In this document: positions 55,652 through 64,000 of the stretch, one piece after another
Layout: each line of letters starts with the position of its first letter
Position numbering within the stretch: the stretch's first letter is position 1
Assembly: GCA_028279445.1 (NCBI GenBank)
Contig: JANQNT010000017.1
Coordinates: forward strand, 17,317 to 81,316
Direction: 5' to 3'
Origin: Tepidamorphaceae bacterium
GTDB lineage: Bacteria > Pseudomonadota > Alphaproteobacteria > Rhizobiales > Tepidamorphaceae
DNA length: 64,000 nucleotides
Translations under genes and position numbers: made by a program
Notes under the pieces: model-generated
The model's input: only the letters and a program-made list of their open reading frames with translations
What the model was told of the DNA's origin: nothing
The model's database searches: none

Positions 55652-55861
55652 CATAGCCTCCGGGTCGTGCCCCTAATGGGCGGTTGGTAGTCACTAACAC
55701 GCGTCACAATATGTAGCACTAGAATAGTGAACTTTTAGTGGTCGCATGGGTCATATGCGTACCATGGGTAGAAATTGTGAAGTGGCACAAGCGCCTACAC
55801 TGCAACTTCCCAGCTCATGGGTGCAGCCTCAGACAACCCGCAATGGTGGCCCTGGTTACGT

Positions 55862-58309
55862 TCAGTCCGCCTTCGCCGGGATACGCGGCACACTGCCGCC
55901 GCCGCGGCGCGGCGGCTTCTTGGGCTCAGGCTTGGTGGCGGGCTTCGCCTTGCCCTTCGCGGCCCTGGCCGATTTCGCCGCCGGCTTCTTGCGCGGCTTG
56001 CGTTTCGGCTTCGGCTTGACCGGCTTGGGCGCCGGATCGGGATAGTCGAAGGCAAGCGCCGATTCACCGGCCGCGTTGCGGCCCACCGAGACGCGCACCA
56101 CACCGCCGTCCTTGAGCCGTCCGAACAATACCTCGTCGGCGAGCGGTTTCTTGATCTCTTCCTGGATTAGCCGGGCCAGCGGCCGCGCGCCCATCTGGTC
56201 GTCATAACCGCGATCGGCAACCCACTGGTTGGCCTCCTCGGTCAGTTCGATGGTCACGCCACGGTCGGCGAGCTGCGCCTCAAGCTGCAGCACGAACTTC
56301 TCCACCACCCGCGAGACGACTTCCGGCGGCAGGTTGGAGAAGGCAATCGTCGCGTCCAGCCGGTTGCGGAACTCCGGCGAGAACATCCGGTTGATGGCTT
56401 CCGCGTCATCGCCCTCGCGGCGGGTGCGGTTGAAGCCCATCGGCGGCTTGGCGAGATCGGCCGCACCGGCGTTGGTGGTCATGATCACCACCACGTTGCG
56501 GAAATCGACCTGCTTGCCGTTGTGATCGGTCAGCTTGCCGTGATCCATCACCTGCAGCAGCACGTTGAAGAGGTCGGGATGGGCCTTCTCGATCTCGTCC
56601 AGCAGCAGCACGCAATGGGGATGCTGGTCGACGCCGTCGGTCAGCAACCCGCCCTGATCGAAGCCGACATAGCCAGGCGGCGCGCCGATCAGCCGCGACA
56701 CCGTATGCCGCTCCATGTATTCCGACATGTCGAAGCGCAGCAGTTCGACGCCCATCAGCGTGGCGAGCTGCTTGGCGACCTCGGTCTTGCCGACGCCGGT
56801 CGGGCCGGAAAACAGGTAGTTGCCGATCGGCTTCTCGGGATCGCGCAAGCCGGCACGCGCCAGCTTGATCGCCGCCGCCAGCGCCTCGATCGCCTTCTCC
56901 TGACCGAACACGACACGCTTGAGATTGTCTTCCAGGTTCTGCAGCACCCCGGCATCGGAGCGCGACACGCTCTTGGGCGGAATGCGCGCCATCTTGGCGA
57001 TGGTGTCCTCGACATCCTTGACGCCGATGGTGCGCTTGCGCCGCGACGGCGCCAGCAGCATCTGCGAGGCGCCGGACTCGTCGATCACGTCGATCGCCTT
57101 GTCGGGCAGCTTGCGGTCGTTGATGTACTTCGCCGACAGCTCCACCGCCGCCTGGATCGCATCCCCGGTGTAGCGCACCTTGTGGAAGTCCTCGAAATAG
57201 GGCTTCAGGCCTTTGAGAATCTTGATCGCGTCCGGCACCGTCGGTTCGGCGATGTCGATCTTCTGGAAGCGCCGCACCAGAGCGCGGTCCTTCTCGAAGT
57301 GCTGGCGGTATTCCTTGTAGGTGGTCGAGCCGATGCAGCGCAGCGAGCCGCTCTGCAGCGCGGGCTTGAGGAGGTTGGAGGCATCCATCGCCCCGCCCGA
57401 GGTGGCGCCGGCGCCGATCACCGTATGGATCTCGTCGATGAACATGATCGCGTGCGGGTGCTGCTCGATGGCCTTGACGACCGCCTTGAGCCGCTCCTCG
57501 AAATCGCCGCGATAGCGCGTACCGGCCAGCAGCGCGCCCATGTCGAGAGCGAAGATGGTGGACTCCGCCAGCACCTCCGGCACGTCGTCATTGACGATGC
57601 GCCGCGCCAGACCTTCCGCGATCGCCGTCTTGCCGACGCCGGGATCGCCGACGAACAGCGGGTTGTTCTTCTGGCGTCGGCACAGCACCTGGATGGTGCG
57701 GGCGATTTCCTTGTCACGGCCGATCAGCGGATCGATCTTGCCGCCGCTGGCCTTCTCGTTGAGGTTGACGCAATAGGCCTCAAGCGCATCGTTCTTCTTC
57801 TTGTCATCACCATCGCCGTCGGGTGTCTCCTCTTCGGAACCCTGCGAGCTGCGCGCCTCCGAAACGCCGCTGCCCTTGGCAATGCCGTGCGAGACATAGT
57901 TGACCGCGTCGTAGCGGGTCATGTCCTGCTCCTGCAGGAAATACGCCGCGTGGCTCTCGCGCTCGGCGAACATGGCGATCAGCACATTGGCGCCGGTCAC
58001 CTCCTCGCGTCCCGAAGACTGCACGTGGATCACCGCGCGCTGGATGACGCGCTGGAACCCGGCGGTGGGCTTTGAGTCGATGTCGCCCTCGACGATCAGG
58101 TTGTCGAGTTCGTCGTCGATGTAGCCGACCAGATTGCGCTTCAGCACGTCGAGATCGACGCTGCACGCCCGCATCACCGAAGCCGCGTCCTGATCGTCGA
58201 TCAGCGCCAGCAACAGGTGCTCAAGCGTCGCGTATTCCTGGTGGCGCTCGTTGGCCAGCGCCAGCGCCCGGTGCAACGCCTGCTCAAGGCTTCGGGAAAA
58301 AGAGGGCAA
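55862..58309 (-). CDS. clpA: ATP-dependent Clp protease ATP-binding subunit ClpA
   Basis: This 815-residue AAA+ unfoldase has two Clp N repeats (residues 1-150, [22 protein letters not shown]), Walker A1 [15 protein letters not shown] near 220, a Walker B with [13 protein letters not shown], Walker A2 [15 protein letters not shown] near 500 and Walker B2 [13 protein letters not shown]. An unusual lysine/arginine/proline-rich C-terminal tail of about 55 residues follows the usual end near 760. It delivers substrates to ClpP with the adaptor ClpS, encoded 9 bases upstream. Confidence 0.96.
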   Translation of the reverse strand: MPSFSRSLEQALHRALALANERHQEYATLEHLLLALIDDQDAASVMRACSVDLDVLKRNLVGYIDDELDNLIVEGDIDSKPTAGFQRVIQRAVIHVQSSGREEVTGANVLIAMFAERESHAAYFLQEQDMTRYDAVNYVSHGIAKGSGVSEARSSQGSEEETPDGDGDDKKKNDALEAYCVNLNEKASGGKIDPLIGRDKEIARTIQVLCRRQKNNPLFVGDPGVGKTAIAEGLARRIVNDDVPEVLAESTIFALDMGALLAGTRYRGDFEERLKAVVKAIEQHPHAIMFIDEIHTVIGAGATSGGAMDASNLLKPALQSGSLRCIGSTTYKEYRQHFEKDRALVRRFQKIDIAEPTVPDAIKILKGLKPYFEDFHKVRYTGDAIQAAVELSAKYINDRKLPDKAIDVIDESGASQMLLAPSRRKRTIGVKDVEDTIAKMARIPPKSVSRSDAGVLQNLEDNLKRVVFGQEKAIEALAAAIKLARAGLRDPEKPIGNYLFSGPTGVGKTEVAKQLATLMGVELLRFDMSEYMERHTVSRLIGAPPGYVGFDQGGLLTDGVDQHPHCVLLLDEIEKAHPDLFNVLLQVMDHGKLTDHNGKQVDFRNVVVIMTTNAGAADLAKPPMGFNRTRREGDDAEAINRMFSPEFRNRLDATIAFSNLPPEVVSRVVEKFVLQLEAQLADRGVTIELTEEANQWVADRGYDDQMGARPLARLIQEEIKKPLADEVLFGRLKDGGVVRVSVGRNAAGESALAFDYPDPAPKPVKPKPKRKPRKKPAAKSARAAKGKAKPATKPEPKKPPRRGGGSVPRIPAKAD

Positions 58310-58318
58310 GGAGGTCTC

Positions 58319-58714
58319 CTATTTCTTTTCCATCACGCATTGCAAAGGATGCTGGTGCTTGCGCGCAAAGTCCATCACCTGGGTCACTTTTGTCTCGGCA
58401 ATCTCATAGGTAAAAACGCCGCACTCCCCGACACCGTGGTTATGCACATGCAGCATGATCTGCGTCGCCGCCTCGCGCGGCTTGTTGAAGAACCGCTCCA
58501 GCACGTGCACCACGAACTCCATCGGCGTGTAGTCGTCATTGAGCAGCAGCACGCGGTAGAGATTGGGCCGCTTGGTCTTCGGCTTGGTCCGGGTGACAAC
58601 CGCCGTGCCCTGCCCCGCGCCGCCATCGTCGGCATCGTCACCGTCATCGGACTGCGCATGCGCCACGAGTTCCAGACGGGCAATCGAAAGCCAATTCACA
58701 TCCATCATCGACAT
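58319..58714 (-). CDS. clpS: ATP-dependent Clp protease adaptor ClpS
   Basis: This 131-residue adaptor brings N-degron substrates to ClpA. The conserved core is [28 protein letters not shown], then [29 protein letters not shown]. The N-terminal 45 residues are longer than usual, acidic then basic; no other good start is visible. The frame upstream to 58984 contains a Cys/Arg-rich sequence that looks non-coding. Confidence 0.95.
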   Translation of the reverse strand: MSMMDVNWLSIARLELVAHAQSDDGDDADDGGAGQGTAVVTRTKPKTKRPNLYRVLLLNDDYTPMEFVVHVLERFFNKPREAATQIMLHVHNHGVGECGVFTYEIAETKVTQVMDFARKHQHPLQCVMEKK

Positions 58715-58797
58715 GCCTGATCGTCGTCGGTCCCGGGATCCGAGGGCCCTGGGGTCTAAGACCCTTGGGTCTTCGCTCGCGGTGCATACGGATTCGC

Positions 58798-58837
58798 TCC
58801 GGGCCGGATCATACTCTAGAGCATGATCCGGCCCGGA
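58798..58837. repeat. 15-bp inverted repeat around TCTAGA
   Basis: TCCGGGCCGGATCAT (58798-58812) and ATGATCCGGCCCGGA (58823-58837) are perfect reverse complements with a 10-nt loop containing TCTAGA. It lies in the clpS upstream region (58715-58984), where no gene is supported. Confidence 0.8.
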
Positions 58838-58984
58838 CAGAACATAAGTCAGCCGGCCGCACGAAAAAAGATGCCGTCTTGCGCGGAGAATCGCCCGCGA
58901 TGCATCGCTTGTCGGCAAACACGGCGACAATCGCGCTGATTTGGAGCCGGCACCGGCCATCCGGCGGCGCGCCGTTCGCCGCAA

Positions 58985-59611
58985 TCAATACAGCGTGTGC
59001 GCCTGGCGGTCGGCCAGCTCCGCGTCGTAGCCGTCACCGTCGAAGGTCGTGTCGGCGTCCTTCAGCATGGCGCCGGCGCTTGGCACATCGGCGCGATCCG
59101 CATGGGTCGCCGGGTCCCACAGCCTGGACCGCACCAGCGCACGGGCACACTGGAAATAGACCCGCTCGATGTCGATCAGCAGCGCGCTCGCCGGCACCTT
59201 GCCATCGACGGTGAAACGCCCGCAGAACGCCGCATCGGCGGTGATCGCGCCGCGTCCGCGCAGCCGCAGCGTCTCGTTGATGCCCGGTATCAGGAACAGC
59301 AGTGACAGCGACGGATTGACGATGACGTTGCGCAGGCTGTCGATGCGATTATTGCCGCGCCGGTCCGGCAGCACCAGCCGCGTTGGCGAGAGCACATGTA
59401 CGAAGCCCGGCCCATCCCCGCGCGGCGAGGTGTCGATGCGCTGCCCGTCGCTGGTGGCGACAACCACGAACGGCGCCCGCGCAATGAAGCGCTCGTAGGA
59501 CGGGGTCAGCCGCGCAGCCTCCTTGACGATGGAAGCCCGCGAAGGTTCGCCGTAGAGCGCTTCCAGCGCCTCAAGCGTGTCGATGGTCGTGGGATCATCT
59601 GGTGCATGCAT
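58985..59611 (-). CDS. Pyridoxamine 5'-phosphate oxidase-like flavoprotein (MSMEG_1061-like)
   Basis: This is a 208-residue split-barrel FMN-type protein. Motifs include FVVVATSDGQRIDTSPRGDGPGFV (FMN phosphate binding), LVLPDRRGNNRIDSLRNVIVNP and LLFLIPGINETLRLRGRGAITAD. It resembles the MSMEG_1061 family of PPOX-type oxidoreductases. The reaction is unknown. The ATG at 59611 (MHAPDDPTTID) is preferred; the frame upstream (to 59707) encodes hydrophobic residues but runs into the phasin terminator region. Confidence 0.82.
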   Translation of the reverse strand: MHAPDDPTTIDTLEALEALYGEPSRASIVKEAARLTPSYERFIARAPFVVVATSDGQRIDTSPRGDGPGFVHVLSPTRLVLPDRRGNNRIDSLRNVIVNPSLSLLFLIPGINETLRLRGRGAITADAAFCGRFTVDGKVPASALLIDIERVYFQCARALVRSRLWDPATHADRADVPSAGAMLKDADTTFDGDGYDAELADRQAHTLY

Positions 59612-59714
59612 GGGTGCGGCCTCTCCTGCGGCACGGATGACTAGCACACACCCCCAGGCAACACACCCGCCAAAGACCATCGCGAGTTTCGTGTCGCTGA
59701 CACCCACAACGCAA

Positions 59715-59741
59715 AAGGCCCGGCCGAAACGGCCGGGCCTT
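59715..59741 (-). terminator. Intrinsic terminator after the phasin gene
   Basis: AAGGCCCGGCC (59715-59725) and GGCCGGGCCTT (59731-59741) form a perfect 11-bp stem with a 5-nt loop. On the minus strand it is followed by TTTTGC, so it ends the phasin transcript. Confidence 0.9.
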
Positions 59742-59773
59742 ACGCGCGAACTGGAAGGTTTACGCGAACCGGA

Positions 59774-60106
59774 TTACTTCGCGGCCTTGGCCACGGCAGT
59801 CTCGACCGGCTTGTAGGCTTCCTTGGCCAGATCGATGTACAGCTCGCCGATCTTGTTGGCCTGGGCGACGAAGCCCTCATAGGCGGTCTTGGCGTAGTTC
59901 GACTGGATCTCCACGGCCTTGTCGAGGGTCTTGGCACCCATCAACTGCTCAAGCGCCGCCGAGCCGTCCTCGAAGGACTTCTTCGAGTAATCGGTCATCT
60001 CGGCTGCGATCGCCTGCACGCCCTTGCTGACCACGCCGAGGCTCTTCATCGCCGCGTCGACGTTTTCCTTGCCAGCCTTCTGAATGTCTTCAAATCCGTT
60101 GATCAT
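59774..60106 (-). CDS. Phasin (PHA granule-associated protein)
   Basis: This is a 110-residue helical phasin: MINGFEDIQKAGKENVDAAM, then MKSLGVVSKGVQAIAAEMTDYSKKSFEDGSAALEQLMGAKTLDKAVEIQSNYAKTAYEGFVAQANKIGE and a Lys/Ala-rich end. Phasins coat polyhydroxyalkanoate granules, so the organism probably makes PHA. The ATG at 60106 is preceded by GGAG at 7 bases. It has an intrinsic terminator downstream. Confidence 0.93.
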   Translation of the reverse strand: MINGFEDIQKAGKENVDAAMKSLGVVSKGVQAIAAEMTDYSKKSFEDGSAALEQLMGAKTLDKAVEIQSNYAKTAYEGFVAQANKIGELYIDLAKEAYKPVETAVAKAAK

Positions 60107-60216
60107 CGTCATCTCCATCGGTTTCCAGAACCGGCACAACCCCGGCTCGACCCCATTTCACTGACGGCCCCGCGCCGTCGCCTGCTTTGTTACGTGGCGT
60201 TTGACACCACGCTATG

Positions 60217-60280
60217 CTGCGTTGCACAATCAAATATATGCACCGCAACATAAATGTCAAGAAAAATTGTGCACCGCACC
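60217..60280 (-). promoter_or_regulatory. Candidate PhaR-type operator upstream of phasin
   Basis: The region between the phasin and dac genes (60140-60491) shows no gene. It is AT-rich and carries CTGCGTTGCAC (60217-60227) and two direct TGCACCGCA motifs (60239-60247 and 60270-60278). PHA regulators of the PhaR family bind TGC-rich sites upstream of phasin genes. The link is inferred from motif and position only. Confidence 0.4.
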
Positions 60281-60491
60281 ATCGTTAAGGATGAAACCGG
60301 TTATGCCTACCCCGCCATCCAATCGCCGTGTTTTACGCTTTCCTAACTGGCGCCACCTAATTTCGGGGATCGGGTTTACCTATCGATCGTGTGCCGTCGC
60401 CGTTGTATCCGGCCGTCGCGCGGTCCTTGTCCCAGAAGCGCACCGATGAATGTGTGACGCGTGGTGGCCCTTGTGTCGGAGAGTAGCGTTG

Positions 60492-62111
60492 ATGCGTATG
60501 CGTATCTGGTTGGCGTCGTTTCTTACCGTGTTCCGTTTCCCTGCCGCGCTCGCGACCGTGTTGGTCGCCACATGCTTTTTCGCCACGCTTACGCCTGATG
60601 CCGTAGCAGCGCCGCGCTATGCGGCGATCGCGGTCGATGGCGCGACGGGGCGGATCGTTGAATCCAAGAATGCCAACGGCAAGCGGTTCCCCGCCTCGCT
60701 GACGAAGATCATGACGCTCTATGTCGTCTTCGAGGAACTGGACGCCGGCCGGCTGACGCTGGACACCCGCATGCGCGTGTCGAAGCGCGCCGCCGCGCAG
60801 ATCCCCTCCAAGATCGGCCTCAAGCCTGGCCAGACCATCAAGGTGCGCCATGCGATCCTGGCGCTGGTGACGAAGTCGGCCAACGACGTCGCGGTGGTTG
60901 TCGCCGAACATATCTCCGGCAGCGAGTCCAAGTTCGCCGGCCGCATGACCCGCACCGCCCAGCAACTCGGCATGACACGTACCGTGTTCCGCAACGCCTC
61001 CGGCCTGCCGAACCGGGAGCAGATCACCACCGCCCGCGACATGGCCACGCTCGGGCGCATGATCCAGATCAACTTCCCGCATCATTACAAGTACTTCGCG
61101 ACCCGCACCTTCAGCTACCGCGGACGCACCTACCGCAACCACAACCGTCTGGTCGGCCGCATGAAGGGCGTCGACGGTATCAAGACCGGCTACATCCGCG
61201 CCTCGGGCTTCAACCTGGTCTCCTCGATCCGCCGCGACGGCAAGCATGTCGTCGCCGTGGTGATCGGCGGACGCTCCGGCGCCGCGCGCAACGCTGCCAT
61301 GGAACGGCTGCTGATCCGCGCGCTGAAGAAGGTGAAGCCCGCCAACCGCAATCTGCTCGCCCGCGCCATCCCGATGCCGCGCTCCAAGCCGCAGGCGCCG
61401 GCTGCCTATCAGGGGGCACCCCTCCAGCCGCAACAGGTCGCGGCCGCCGCACCGGCCCCCGCGCCGGCCGCCGGCAACGGTCCGCTGCCCCTGGTCCCCA
61501 ACGGCCGCGGCGGTTTCATGGTCGCATCGCCGGCACCCCAGCCGGTGCCCGCGCCTCAGCCGGTCGCAGCCGCGCCGCAGCCTGCACCGATCCAGGTGGC
61601 CGCGCTGACGCCCCCACCTCAGCATGCCGCCGCCAGCGGGCTCGTTCCGCAAGCGCCGGTGCCCACCAACGTGACTGTCGGCGAAGGCATGCCGCGGATC
61701 ACGGTAATCAAGCCGCTGCGCAACATTCCCGCGCCGAGCCGCCCGGTCGCCGTTGCCCCGCAGCAACAGCCCGCGCAGCAGATCGCCGCGCAACCCGCGC
61801 CGGCGCTTGCACCGCAACCAGTTGCGCCGCAGCCGGTCGCCACCCGGCCTGCCCCCGTGCTCGTGCCCGGTGGCTACGCGATCCAGATCGGCGCCATGCC
61901 CGACGAGCAGGCCGCCCACAAGCTGCTGGCCCTGGCGCAGTTGCGCGCCGGCCATCTGCTCGCCGGCCGCGATCCCTTCACGCAGATGATCGACAAGGAT
62001 GGCGCCACGCTATGGCGAGCGCGTTTCGCCGGCTTCGACCGCGCCGGCGCGCGCAACGCCTGCGAGGCGCTGAAGTCGCAGAACTTCGGCTGTTTCCCGG
62101 TTCGTAACTGA
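60492..62111 (+). CDS. D-alanyl-D-alanine carboxypeptidase with SPOR domain
   Basis: This is a 539-residue penicillin-binding protein. The signal peptide covers about residues 1-40 (ending AVAAPRYAA). The catalytic SxxK is SLTKIM near residue 70, SxN is SAN near 133 and KTG is KTGYIR near 235. Residues 300-455 form a Pro/Ala/Gln-rich linker, and the C-terminus carries a SPOR domain (GGYAIQIGAMPDEQAAHKLL...) that binds denuded peptidoglycan at the division site. The start at 60492 gives the correct signal peptide. It trims the stem peptides of peptidoglycan. Confidence 0.93.
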   Translation: MRMRIWLASFLTVFRFPAALATVLVATCFFATLTPDAVAAPRYAAIAVDGATGRIVESKNANGKRFPASLTKIMTLYVVFEELDAGRLTLDTRMRVSKRAAAQIPSKIGLKPGQTIKVRHAILALVTKSANDVAVVVAEHISGSESKFAGRMTRTAQQLGMTRTVFRNASGLPNREQITTARDMATLGRMIQINFPHHYKYFATRTFSYRGRTYRNHNRLVGRMKGVDGIKTGYIRASGFNLVSSIRRDGKHVVAVVIGGRSGAARNAAMERLLIRALKKVKPANRNLLARAIPMPRSKPQAPAAYQGAPLQPQQVAAAAPAPAPAAGNGPLPLVPNGRGGFMVASPAPQPVPAPQPVAAAPQPAPIQVAALTPPPQHAAASGLVPQAPVPTNVTVGEGMPRITVIKPLRNIPAPSRPVAVAPQQQPAQQIAAQPAPALAPQPVAPQPVATRPAPVLVPGGYAIQIGAMPDEQAAHKLLALAQLRAGHLLAGRDPFTQMIDKDGATLWRARFAGFDRAGARNACEALKSQNFGCFPVRN

Positions 62112-62141
62112 CCGGTGGTTGATGTGAGGGGCCCGGTGGCG

Positions 62142-62858
62142 TCAGGAGCGTTTGCGGTGGGTGTTCAACAGCAGATCCTTGGCCTCGTTAATCTTGGCCG
62201 CCAGATAGGTCGTACCGCCCCGGTCGGGGTGCAGCCGCTTCATCAGGGTCCGGTGCGCGGCGCGGATATCGGCCTGGCTCGCGCCGGGCGACAGCCCAAG
62301 AATCTCGTAGGCTTCATCCTGCGTCATTGGGCCGCCAACCGGACCGCTCTCGCCCTCGCCCCGGCCCGTATCCGCATCTGCGCTCTCACGCCAGCCGGGC
62401 GCCCTGCGATCAAGATACGCTTCCAGCAGGGCCGCTGATTCCGGGTCAACGTCGGCGAACATCTCGAAGATCTCCTCAACGTCCAGCTCGTCCAGACGCC
62501 GTCCGGCGTGCGCTCCCTTGATGATGCGCCCGTCCATCGCCCCGGTGTCGTGATCGAGCGTCATCTCCAGCCAGGCCGCGCGCACCGTCGAGGCGCTGCC
62601 CGGTGACTTGTACATGCGCGCCCCGAAGCCGCTGGCCATCGGCACGGGACGGCCGAGCAGCGACAGCGCGAAGACGCCGACCGGCACCGCAAAGTACCAG
62701 CGCCCGCCATAGGCCAGCGCCGCGGCGACCGCCAGCCCGGTAATGCCGCCCACCAGCCGAAGGCTCCTCGCGACGACGCGCGGGTCCGACTGAACGAACA
62801 GGTTCAGCGCGAACACGATCATTACGACGACGAACAGCCCAATCAGAAATGCGCCCAT
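62142..62858 (-). CDS. Membrane-anchored J-domain protein
   Basis: This is a 238-residue protein. Two or three hydrophobic helices lie at residues 1-70, then a soluble region ([22 protein letters not shown]) and a C-terminal J domain with [33 protein letters not shown] (HPD near 215). The HPD stimulates DnaK ATPase. The order is reversed from DnaJ (J domain last), as in DjlA and Tim14/Pam18-type co-chaperones. It is convergent with the dac gene. Confidence 0.88.
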   Translation of the reverse strand: MGAFLIGLFVVVMIVFALNLFVQSDPRVVARSLRLVGGITGLAVAAALAYGGRWYFAVPVGVFALSLLGRPVPMASGFGARMYKSPGSASTVRAAWLEMTLDHDTGAMDGRIIKGAHAGRRLDELDVEEIFEMFADVDPESAALLEAYLDRRAPGWRESADADTGRGEGESGPVGGPMTQDEAYEILGLSPGASQADIRAAHRTLMKRLHPDRGGTTYLAAKINEAKDLLLNTHRKRS

Positions 62859-62870
62859 GGTCTCCGCCTG

Positions 62871-63629
62871 TCAGCGCTTCATCTGGGCAATCAGCAACCG
62901 CCCCTGCCCACCGCGCTTGCGCGAGAAGTCATCGAGCGCCTTGTAGCCGCCCGCCGCATAGACCGCCACCGCCGACAGCAATTCACGCAACTGCGCCGCA
63001 GACCCTGGATCGAAGCGGCAATAAGCCCCGCCCGAGAGCCGCGCGATCTCGCGAAACGCCTGTTCGGCGATCGGGTCGTGGCCTTCCTGGAACAGGAAGA
63101 CAGGCACCTTGAGCAGCCCCAGCTCGCCGGCCATGGCGCACAGCGTATCGACGCTCTCCTCCATCGCGTCCCCGACATAGACCAGGCCCTGAACCGGCGC
63201 CTTCTTGGTCTCCTGGCGGGCGTGTTTGAGCACGCGCTCGATCTGGGTGTGTCCGCCACGGCAATCGATGCGCGTCATGGTGCGTGCCAGCGCCTCGGCG
63301 TTGCATTGCCACTTGCCGGCGCGGCATTCGCGAAAGCCGCGGAAATAGACGAGCTGAATGTCGAGGCCGCCGACCGCACCCGCCTCCTTGAACATGTCCG
63401 CCTGCAGCATGCATGCGGTGTCCCAGGTCGGTTGCCGGCTCATGGTGGCATCAAGCGCGAAGATCAGCCGGCCGCGCGCACCCGCCGGCTTGTTGGCCGC
63501 AGGAGCCATCACTCGCGCCTTGTCCAGAAAGGCGGCGATCTCCGAGGTGCTGGAGCGCGCGGCGGCCGGCTTGCCGCCTTCCGCGCGTTCGCCTACCGGC
63601 TTCGCCATATCCGTCTTGCGTTCGGCCAT
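62871..63629 (-). CDS. VWA domain-containing protein
   Basis: This 252-residue protein carries a von Willebrand A-like domain. GRLIFALDATMSRQPTWD supplies a MIDAS-like DxTxS site and GLVYVGDAMEESVDTL a further acidic loop. The N-terminal 40 residues are basic, Ala-rich and probably disordered. There is no signal peptide. The function is unknown; these genes often sit next to J-domain proteins in alphaproteobacteria, as here (12-base spacing). Confidence 0.82.
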   Translation of the reverse strand: MAERKTDMAKPVGERAEGGKPAAARSSTSEIAAFLDKARVMAPAANKPAGARGRLIFALDATMSRQPTWDTACMLQADMFKEAGAVGGLDIQLVYFRGFRECRAGKWQCNAEALARTMTRIDCRGGHTQIERVLKHARQETKKAPVQGLVYVGDAMEESVDTLCAMAGELGLLKVPVFLFQEGHDPIAEQAFREIARLSGGAYCRFDPGSAAQLRELLSAVAVYAAGGYKALDDFSRKRGGQGRLLIAQMKR

Positions 63630-64000
63630 GCCTTCTTGCCCGGACCTGGAAATACCGTTCCAGGCGCTTGTCTCCGCAGCACAACTTACGTGCAGAATGT
63701 GGCGTCGGACGCGCCTGTCAGCAAGCGCTTGCCGGACAAACGGCGCCTAGGCTGTATCGACAGTCAGGTTTCGGGCGTGGCGCGAGACGGATTTCGTCGC
63801 TGACAAGGCAGCGGGGTACAGGAAACCTAGCTGGTTTTCAAATCCCCGATAACGCCGTCGGGGGCGAAAACCGCCGCGTCCTGCAAGGATATGGCCAAAA
63901 TCGCCCATTTCGGCGTTGCAAAGCGCTAGAAAGGGATGACCCTTGCGTCGGCTTTGCGCCTGGAACTGAACGATTTTGGCGCATACCACGCTCCAAATCC
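63630..64000. other. Right-edge intergenic, no supported gene
   Basis: The last 370 bases hold no convincing coding region. A weak reverse frame at 63747-63989 (80 codons) is basic and aromatic in composition, lacks a clear ribosome-binding site and matches no family I recognise. The DNA is less GC-rich than its neighbours. It may belong to a feature that continues past the window. Confidence 0.6.

Noticed and set aside
58715..58984. Upstream extension of clpS to 58984
   Set aside because: The extra 90 residues are Arg/Cys/Ser-rich and run through an inverted repeat; the ATG at 58714 fits the ClpS family.
63747..63989. 80-codon reverse frame at the right edge
   Set aside because: No family, no clear start signal; listed only as part of the intergenic note.

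Overview
The window is about 65% GC and gene-dense, and it reads as a chromosomal segment of an alphaproteobacterium of the order Hyphomicrobiales (Rhizobiales). The evidence is gene order: gatB-gatA-gatC, ruvX, pyrB-pyrC-like, plsY, dprA, topA, rnr, DUF983, NUDIX, rpmG, pleD-divK, DUF3572 and dinB follow one another in an order I recognise from that group, and clpS-clpA, an EipB-like envelope protein and a phasin are also present. Intergenic palindromes resemble families I associate with that order (AGAGCATTT...AAATGCTCT and CCGAAAA-n-TTTTCGG). No rRNA, CRISPR array, insertion sequence, integrase or phage gene was seen. One tRNA, Ser(GCT), is present.

Layout. 1-2.6 kb: the end of a surface-polysaccharide-type pair (glycosyltransferase, FkbM methyltransferase), an SDR and a beta-carbonic anhydrase. 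2.7-8.7 kb: a C1/C2 assimilation block with an ScfR/RamB-like regulator divergent from serine-glyoxylate aminotransferase, malyl-CoA lyase and both subunits of malate-CoA ligase. These are core serine-cycle steps, so methylotrophy or another route through glyoxylate and malyl-CoA is likely. 8.7-11.9 kb: a divergent response regulator and hybrid histidine kinase.

12.0-17.6 kb is the most interesting part: two secreted di-heme peroxidases, a Tat-exported Rieske protein and an 891-residue molybdopterin oxidoreductase. Their combination matches the iodate reductase gene set (idrA, idrB, idrP1, idrP2), not an arsenite oxidase operon. The large subunit keeps the C-x2-C-x3-C-x70-S iron-sulfur motif shared by AioA and IdrA, but the segment where I place two arsenite-site residues of AioA is different. 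A strong intrinsic terminator closes the cluster. A large HEAT-repeat protein and a TetA-like MFS exporter follow, and tRNA-Ser(GCT) marks the right edge.

22-45.7 kb is mostly housekeeping: the Gln/Glu-tRNA amidotransferase subunits, pyrimidine synthesis (with a dihydroorotase homologue that has lost most of its zinc ligands and is probably a structural partner of PyrB), phospholipid synthesis, DNA uptake and topology, RNA decay, ribosomal protein L33 and an aldehyde dehydrogenase. 45.7-46.5 kb is an 800-bp gene-free mosaic of repeats. 46.5-55.2 kb carries cell-cycle signalling (PleD, DivK), a ROK kinase, DNA polymerase IV, an EipB-like periplasmic protein, RidA, GDPD, a FemAB-like protein and a HIT protein. 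55.2-58.7 kb holds a hicBA-type toxin-antitoxin pair downstream of clpS-clpA. 59-64 kb has a flavoprotein, a phasin (implying polyhydroxyalkanoate granules), a D,D-carboxypeptidase with a SPOR domain, a membrane J-domain protein and a VWA protein.

All functional calls rest on reading motifs, lengths and neighbourhood by eye. No database search was run.
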